From assembly GCA_011037195.1 (NCBI GenBank), contig JAAEAF010000258.1:326662-390661 (forward strand): a stretch of 64,000 nucleotides of DNA, written 5' to 3'. The position numbers and the translations under genes are program-made. Source of the stretch: Triatoma infestans (lineage: Eukaryota; Arthropoda; Insecta; Hemiptera; Reduviidae). How positions within the stretch are numbered: position 1 is the first letter of the stretch; every line of letters begins with the position of its first letter. The notes under the pieces are model-generated. The model was given only the letters and a program-made list of their open reading frames with translations. It made no database searches and was not told where the DNA came from. Positions 57,756-64,000 of the stretch are shown piece by piece.

Positions 57756-59841
57756 CACAAACTACGAGTTTGAAATTATGTATTAATAATTTTTAAAAGT
57801 GATTAGCAAAGTGAGATAAAATTAATATATTTTAATTTCCATATAATCAAACTTTCCTGAAAAAGTATCCTAACGTGATGTATTTTACAAAGAAATAAAA
57901 AAAAGAAAACTTTAATACTTCTAGCGAGGAAAGGCTAAAAGTCACTAAACTGACAGTCTTAATTGTTTTGCAATCCAGCACGCACGGAGCTTCTACCATT
58001 TATAGGAAGGAGAAACACAGGGCAAAAGGAATTTCTCTCTGAAGCTGTCTACTATCTGGTATGTTTGTGAGTGTCTACACTGACACAGGATAGTAGAATA
58101 ACATAAGGAATCTGAAGACAACTCACAAACTCATAATATTAGCTTTCTGTCTTTACACATAACAAACAACTCCTTCCATTTAATATAACATGTCTAACAT
58201 ATAAACAATTTATTTTCTATTAATTGAAACTTAAACCAATTTTAAATATTTAAAATACATAAATTTTATTTATTGCTTATTTATAGTTTCTTTTTGAACA
58301 TGAACATTAATGTATAATATATGACCAATATATATCAAGTTTATAGTCGTCGTATTTTTTAAAGTTCTGATCAGTGTGATCAATTGTATCACAAAAAAAA
58401 AAAAAAAAAAAAAAAATTCAAAATTATTAATCAAATATATAAATTTATATAATCATTATCCATTGACCTACTTTTACCGAGATCTACGCCATAAATGTAA
58501 TTAATCATTGAGAAGTGAATTATCACAGTTGCTTTTATCCAGTCTATCACTTAAAGTTAACTCATTTCTTAGCGTTCATTGCAATGTACGCTTTATTTAT
58601 CAATCAATTTATTAAGAGCAAAAGTGCGGGAACCGGAAATTTTGCAAAAAATAATACCAATTTCTCTTGGCACAACCTAGCGCTCTTGTTTCTTTTGCAA
58701 GCTTGTGTATAGAATCTTCAGAGCAAAAACACAAAAGGTACAAGAAGAATTACTATAGTCACTAGCAATCGGGCTTTCGTGAAGGCTTTGAAGGAAATTT
58801 GGACCATTGTTACATAATATGTTCTCTTTGTTTACTGAATAGTAGCACTCAATTTTAGCTGAGATTTAACCTCTCGGAACGATCGCTATTTTCAATTCTG
58901 TAGCTTTCAAACATGTCTACACTTCAACAAGTAATTACAACAATTAACGAATGATAACAAATAAAAGATTCCATTTTAAGACACATAAAAACCGATGCAC
59001 AAAATTTCCTATACAAATAAATAAATGAAATCCCCGTATTGTTGGAATTATAATCAGAATTAGTAGAAAATCTGGCGGCTTATAAATGCCAGAAAATGGG
59101 TGGTACAAATCATAAGATATTCTCATTTTATCAAATAAAAATCGCTACCTAATTTGCACCGCTAGTTTATTGTTTTGCCTAGGATTTAGTTTAATATATT
59201 TTTTGGTTGGTTGATCCTCTGGCTTAATAAAATGTGTATAAATTTAATGGTTTCCAACTTTGTATACTATTTATTATAAGATTTATTGTCCGCTTTAAGG
59301 CTTATTTTTATGGCGATCAGGTTCTATGGTCATTCCTAGTTGGCATTGGCTATTCTCTTTACATTTACACATTCATTCAATTAACCAATCATTGTAGCTC
59401 ATGATTTGCAGAAGCATTTCCAAAGACTCATATCAATGACTTTTTTTTCTATTTTGTTCTGAGTTATACAATTTAGTTTTGAAATTTGGAAATTTTATCC
59501 TTATCATAAACACCATTATATAAATATGTAAATATCTGTCTTCACTAACTTTTCATGACACTAAAGACTTCGATACAATGTTGTAAATGTCATATCACGT
59601 CATAATCATCATAGTTACCAGGATAAAGAATCCTATTCGAGACACTTTAAATCTGAGATAACTTAATGCGTTTAAGAATTTCGCTTGACTCAAGCCTCAT
59701 ATTGAACTGTCACAATGATTTTTTGAATATATTTTGGGTATAAGCAAGCATCAAAAATTTGGAGACACTGTAGAGAAAGGGTGGATTTAAAATCACTATT
59801 AGCATGGTATTATGCACTAGTTGTTTCAAAACTTTAATATA
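57756..59841. other. Long AT-rich stretch, nothing recognised
   Basis: An A-run at 58391-58417. Short frames (58515-58712, 58944-59126) have no recognised domain. Confidence 0.4.
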
Positions 59842-61132
59842 TTGGGTTGGTGCAAAAATAATGCAGGTTTTTGAACTTTCATCTTTTGTTTACTTCTGCT
59901 TGCCAAGTAAACAAAGATAATCCTCCAGTCTAGGTAATGGATTATAAACAATGTTTATTAATGTTGTTTTTCCTCAAATATCAGTTTAGTTTGTGTTCCA
60001 TTTTGTATGAGTTAAGACCTCCGATATTCACCATGTCAAAACAAGATTTTCGTCAAATTTATTTTTACGAGTTCAAACTTGGTCGAAGTGCGGCTCAAAC
60101 TGCGCGTAACATCAATGTTGTTTGGGGTGAAGGAAGCATCAGTGAATGTACAGTGCAGCGATGGTTCCAAAAATTTCGTGTTGGAGATTTTGATCTCGAA
60201 GACAAGGAAGGTCGCGGTAGGCCCTCTGTTGTTGATCACGACCATCTTAGGGCATTGGTGGAAGATAACCCTCGCAAAACCACTCGGGACTTTGCGAGAG
60301 AAGTTAGTGTTGACCACTCAACAGTCGTTCGCCATCTCGAACAAATTGGTAAAGTTAAAAAGCTCGACACGTGGGTACCTCACGAATTGACCCAGAGCCA
60401 AAAACATCGGCGTTTTGAAATTTGCAATTCTCTTCTGTTGCGCTACCAAAATGAACCATTTCTTAATCGAATCGTGACATGTGATGAAAAATGGATCCAA
60501 TACGACAACAGGAGACGGTCAGGCCAGTGGCTGGACAAGGATGAAGCACCAAAACATTTCGCGAAACCAAGCCTGCACCCGAAAAAAGTAATGGTGACAG
60601 TGTGGTGGTCTACTGCAGGTGTTATTCATTACAGCTTCCTAAATACTGGCGAAACAATCACGGCTGAAACATATTGTCAAGAAATTGACAAAATGCATAG
60701 GAAATTGCAAAATCTTTGTCCAGCATTGGTGAATCGGAAAGGACCAATTCTTCTTCACGATAACGCCAGGCCACATATCGCAATGCCAACTCTCAGGAAA
60801 CTTCAGGAATTGAAATATGAAACACTTCCGCACCCTCCATACTCCCCCGATCTCTCGCCGACGGACTTCCACTTATTTAGACATTTGGACAACTTCTTAA
60901 GAGGAAAAAATTTTAGGGACCGAAGTGAAACCGAAAATGCCTTCCGCGAGTTTATTGAGAGTTTAAATAAAGATTTTTTAGAAACTGGAATAAAAATGCT
61001 TCTGACACGTTGGCAACTATGTGTTGATAATGATGGAACATATTTTGAATAAATAATCTTAGTTTTATACAAATTATAATAATTTTTTTTTTTTGGCATA
61101 TAAAAACCTGCATTATTTTTGCACCAACCCTA
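59842..61132 (+). mobile_element. Complete mariner transposon
   Basis: 1291 bp. Terminal inverted repeats of 31 bp (59842-59872 and 61102-61132) agree at 30 of 31 positions; both contain GGGTTGGTGCAAAAATAATG. TA stands outside each end (59840-59841 and 61133-61134), the standard mariner target duplication. The terminal sequence and the protein motif WVPHEL are typical of the cecropia group. It contains an uninterrupted transposase, so this is the youngest-looking insertion in the window. Confidence 0.95.
60033..61052 (+). CDS. Mariner transposase, intact
   Basis: 339 codons without interruption; family members are about 340-350. The start is set at 60033 (MSKQDFRQIYFYEF) because the family begins there; the in-frame ATG at 59937 would add 32 unrelated residues. 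Residues about 1-110 carry two helix-turn-helix units that bind the terminal repeats (second near GRGRPSVVDHDHL and TTRDFAREVSVDHSTVVRHL). WVPHEL is at 114-119. The catalytic triad is D151 (CDEKW), D243 (HDNARPH) and D278 (SPTDFHLF), with exactly 34 residues between the last two, the mariner DD34D pattern. It would act in the nucleus by cut-and-paste at TA. Whether it is expressed or active cannot be told. Confidence 0.93.
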   Translation: MSKQDFRQIYFYEFKLGRSAAQTARNINVVWGEGSISECTVQRWFQKFRVGDFDLEDKEGRGRPSVVDHDHLRALVEDNPRKTTRDFAREVSVDHSTVVRHLEQIGKVKKLDTWVPHELTQSQKHRRFEICNSLLLRYQNEPFLNRIVTCDEKWIQYDNRRRSGQWLDKDEAPKHFAKPSLHPKKVMVTVWWSTAGVIHYSFLNTGETITAETYCQEIDKMHRKLQNLCPALVNRKGPILLHDNARPHIAMPTLRKLQELKYETLPHPPYSPDLSPTDFHLFRHLDNFLRGKNFRDRSETENAFREFIESLNKDFLETGIKMLLTRWQLCVDNDGTYFE

Positions 61133-61134
61133 TA

Positions 61135-62351
61135 CATACGTTATTGTGGTCACTATAGACTGCTCGGCTCGTAGAGAGAATAGAAATACTGCAAAGGAAA
61201 TTCGTCTATTACTTAAACAAAGATAGAGATTTTGCTGTAGCAAAATGATTTTTTTTCCGGAACATTGGAAAATAGGTGGTGCCATCATATTAAAGGCATA
61301 TTGAAGCACCTCAATGATAATACCGTTTGTTGCGTGTGAGAACTCTGATCCGGCCTAGCTTTTTGATGTATCTCTTCGAAGACTGAGGACGAACTCCAAT
61401 ATTGGCATGATCACCGTCAAACACACATCACATTGTCAACAAGAATATTGCTGCAAGATTGGAAAAAATGTTATTTCTTCAGAGAAAGACATATATGAAA
61501 TACTTTATCACAAACAAATCTGTTAAATATTTCGAATTTGTTTGTTTATATAATTCTTTATTTGGCATGGTTTATCTTATTTTTATTTTTTGTACTTGAC
61601 TGCAACACAAATCGTCTTCGATTGCCATTATTAAAAAAAAAATAAGTAAATAAAAGAAATAAGAAGAAGCATAAAAAAGACACCCCGAATACGTTCATAA
61701 TAGTACAGAAGAAAAATATCTCCTCTCATCGTTCCTGAAGTAGGAACGCCAGGAAGTTAATGTTAGCTAACAGTGATGTCCAAGACAAACAGAAAACCTC
61801 AGAATTGCCAACAGTATGAAATCTGATGGTGAAGGAAATTTAGAAAGACAAACACCTGCATCAGACTATTATCATTTGAGTGGAAGGGATGTGAAAGGAT
61901 ATTAAATATCAATTCCGTTCACTCTCTCTCTCTGCTTTCCCCCCAAATGTTCTCCAAAATCTACCCCTTCAGTTTTAGCTTTTCATTAATTTTCAACCAG
62001 TTCACTCAAATATATTGAGATAAATATTTTAAAATTACGTTATTTTATAGTTCAATCGAATTTGTTCTAATGATCATTCAATTATATCGAAGTTACAACT
62101 GGAATCTAATCTTTGTATTAGAAGAAGATTGTTACAGCGGATATCGGGGAAATGTCGTACTGCGAAAATTTGGTCGTCGTCAATAACACTGACATACGTA
62201 ACAGCACGTATAGTGCTCTTTAGCCACTCTTACTTCGATTACCTTGTTGTAATCGGCTTGAATGCAAGAGAGTGGAAGCAGTCCAGGGTCCTCAGCCCAG
62301 CCAGAGAAGCGCTGAAGCTTTATCAAAAAGACTTGGAACAAACTTTCTGAA
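61135..62351. other. Nothing firmly recognised
   Basis: A 73-codon frame at 62129-62350 ending ALKLYQKDLEQTF shows somewhat more protein-like composition but no recognised domain. The rest is AT-rich. Confidence 0.3.
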
Positions 62352-62367
62352 CCTGCTTCTTTTTGTG

Positions 62368-62410
62368 GTCATCGACCGGTTTCGGGCGTTCGCCCATCAT
62401 CAGGATGCAT
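62368..62410 (-). ncRNA. Hammerhead-ribozyme-like motif, best copy
   Basis: Minus-strand order: GCATC, CTGATGA, T, GGGCGAACGCCC (stem II), GAAACC, GGTC, GATGACC. These are the invariant hammerhead boxes CUGAUGA and GAAA and a GUC-type cleavage triplet. CATC before the first box can pair with GATG after the triplet (4-bp stem I). Two reservations: one extra base between the first box and stem II, and stem III is the loopless palindrome ACCGGT, which could only form between two molecules, as proposed for dimer hammerheads. Activity is untested. Confidence 0.55.
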
Positions 62411-62420
62411 GATACAAATG

Positions 62421-62460
62421 CAACTTGATGATGGGCGAAAGCCCGAAACCGGTGAATGAC
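62421..62460 (+). ncRNA. Hammerhead-ribozyme-like motif, right arm
   Basis: TTGATGA, T, GGGCGAAAGCCC, GAAACC, GGTG, AATGACC. Stem II is intact with loop GAAA instead of GAAC, but the first core base and the cleavage base are changed, so it is likely inactive. Confidence 0.45.
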
Positions 62461-62531
62461 CACAAAAAGAAGCAAGCTATCACAGAAAATATCTCTGATG
62501 CTTTCCAGCTCTGCGGAACCAACCACAATAA

Positions 62532-63932
62532 CAGGATCCATTAGCATTTACAATAAAAAAAATCTTAGTATTATAACCTACTAATAATTTGGCTGCTTCG
62601 CAATTTTTGAATGTTTTAAAACGTGATCGCTTTGAAGCAATGTAGCAACTACGTTACTATTATGAAATATAGTAATCAATTTGCCGCAGCATATGATGTT
62701 GAATACATGTCCAAATATAGTGCGAAGAAGATTATGTTCGATGGACAGTTGACAATGTTTATATGAAATGATTTAAGTATGACGTTACAGCACAATACTA
62801 GGCTAACAATAGCTCAGCTTGCTAAAAATAATATTCAATAAAATGTAATGATTTTTTGGCCGTTCGAAAAATAAACACTCGACCGAAATAGTTTATTACA
62901 ATTGAATGTAAATAATCACATATTAAAAAAAAAAAAAACTAACAAAAAGGTTTCTGTTATAAAATAATAATATTGAAGTAAACTGAACTTATTTATATTT
63001 TTATTTTTTAATTATAATAATTCTCTTAATAAAATTAATTAATTTCTTTTTATTAAAATAATAATATACTTCATTGTTATTACAGTTAATCTTCATTGTT
63101 ATTACAGTTAATTTTTTTTATATTTTAAAATGTAAATTAAACTTAAGGAAATAAAGTGAATGTAATTAAAAAGTACAAATTATTTAGATTAATTAGATAA
63201 TTTTAATAGCTGAATAATAATGAAATTAATAATAATAAAACAATTAAAATTAAAAAAAATGAAAGTGAAATTTCAATAAACAAAAAGAAAAAAGAAGATG
63301 CAATGTTTATAAGATACAAGAAGTTGAAGCGATCTATCAAGAGTTCTGATGAATTGTTCAGATCATTCTTGTACCGGGGTGATTGTCTTCACCTTGTCTA
63401 TCGGGTGGGGCCCACCTTACAAACAAGACACCCCTCCGTTGCTTTCTATCTTTTAGCAAGCACCTGTTGCCAGTCTATATTACTGTCTCAATTGAAATGT
63501 TCTCTTTTTATTGGTACAAAATACCAAAAGATAGATTCAATAAAAAACTATTAACCTGTTTCAATTTCTTTGACTCCGTTTTAAAATATGCCTACATCAT
63601 TATCAAGGTGATATATATATATAAATAATATATATATTGATTTAATTTCCATATCTAACTCACAAAAATTAATTAATTCATTAATATTTTTATCTTCTAA
63701 TTTTTGCAAAATTAATTAAGCATAATTATAAATGTCATCAAAATCTTGTCGCCGCCATTCAAAACATTTATCTGTTTTGTGTAAAATAACGTCAATAATT
63801 TGAATAAAATTTGGTATTTACTTGCTAAGCAATCGACATCGCTATACTATTAATTTCTGTACAACCGTATATTGTTCTAGTATTATTATTAGATACAGGA
63901 TTTTTGAAAACATTAATATCTATTTCTCCCAT
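62532..63932. other. Very AT-rich stretch, nothing recognised
   Basis: Runs of A and T dominate 62880-63300. The frames near 63303-63628 have no recognised domain. Confidence 0.4.
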
Positions 63933-64000
63933 CAGAGACATTTTCCGTGGTAGCCTGCTTCATTTTGTGGTCATCGCTCCGCGATGACTTTGTTGTCATG
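63933..64000 (+). mobile_element. Penelope-like repeat arm, cut by window edge
   Basis: CATCAGAGACATTTTCCGTG to TGTGGTCATCG matches the left arm at 33380-33426. The hammerhead core is missing; instead GTCATCGC and GCGATGAC (63970-63977, 63981-63988) form an 8-bp hairpin with loop TCC. Confidence 0.6.

Larger units (their letters stand above)
62352..62531. mobile_element. Short Penelope-like inverted-arm repeat (head-to-head)
   Basis: A compact palindrome: the left arm (62352-62413) and right arm (62421-62531) are near reverse complements around a ~10-base centre. The right arm continues to CTCTGCGGAACCAACCACAA, the full outer end seen inverted at 33351. Each arm holds a hammerhead-like motif. 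Confidence 0.65.

Noticed and set aside
1..64000. CRISPR arrays, operons or prokaryotic genes
   Set aside because: No regularly spaced short repeats and no ribosome-binding-site-led gene clusters; all content points to an animal genome.

Overview
The window looks like non-genic, strongly AT-rich DNA from a large, repeat-filled animal genome, most likely an arthropod and probably an insect. The evidence is the mix of mariner transposons, Jockey-, R2- and CR1-like non-LTR retrotransposons, tRNA-derived SINEs and many A-runs and microsatellites. I found no convincing single-copy host gene, no rRNA gene and no functional tRNA gene. The only intact long coding region is a 339-codon mariner transposase at 60033-61052. 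Nearly all other recognisable coding sequence is broken transposon protein. Family and host assignments are my inference from motifs; no database was searched.

Layout. 1-5 kb: the 5' end of a mariner-type element running off the left edge, a PIF/Harbinger-like MITE with TTA target duplications (850-1533), a Penelope-like inverted-arm element with a SINE inside it (2921-3756), and a LINE scrap. 5-13.6 kb: a Jockey relic, a solo-LTR-like repeat, one copy of the dominant hairpin-ended family, a mariner relic, and a LINE split by a 600-bp LTR-like insertion. 14-19.4 kb: a MITE candidate, a SINE with clean target duplication, and a LINE inserted with target duplication into a hairpin-family copy. 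19.7-21.6 kb: an R2-clade relic with reverse transcriptase, zinc knuckle and endonuclease parts. 22-38 kb: more hairpin-family copies, an LTR candidate, several LINE relics on both strands, a Tc1-like relic, and a Penelope-like element whose empty site lies 0.4 kb downstream. 38-49 kb: sparse, with a LINE carrying a perfect 18-bp target duplication, an inverted-repeat element, a small GC-richer island with a tandem duplication, and a SINE. 49.5-57.7 kb: a CR1-like LINE split by a hAT-like element that is itself split by a Jockey LINE, the second 600-bp LTR-like copy, a decayed LINE, and an LTR retrotransposon deletion derivative. 59.8-61.1 kb: the complete mariner. 62.3-64 kb: two more Penelope-like pieces.

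The most interesting signals are hammerhead-ribozyme-like motifs in the arms of the Penelope-like repeats (best copy 62368-62410, minus strand), and a dominant repeat family with a hairpin near each end, inverted terminal blocks and an internal unit of about 290 bp. The second design resembles non-autonomous Helitron-like elements. Several nested insertions allow relative dating without outside data.
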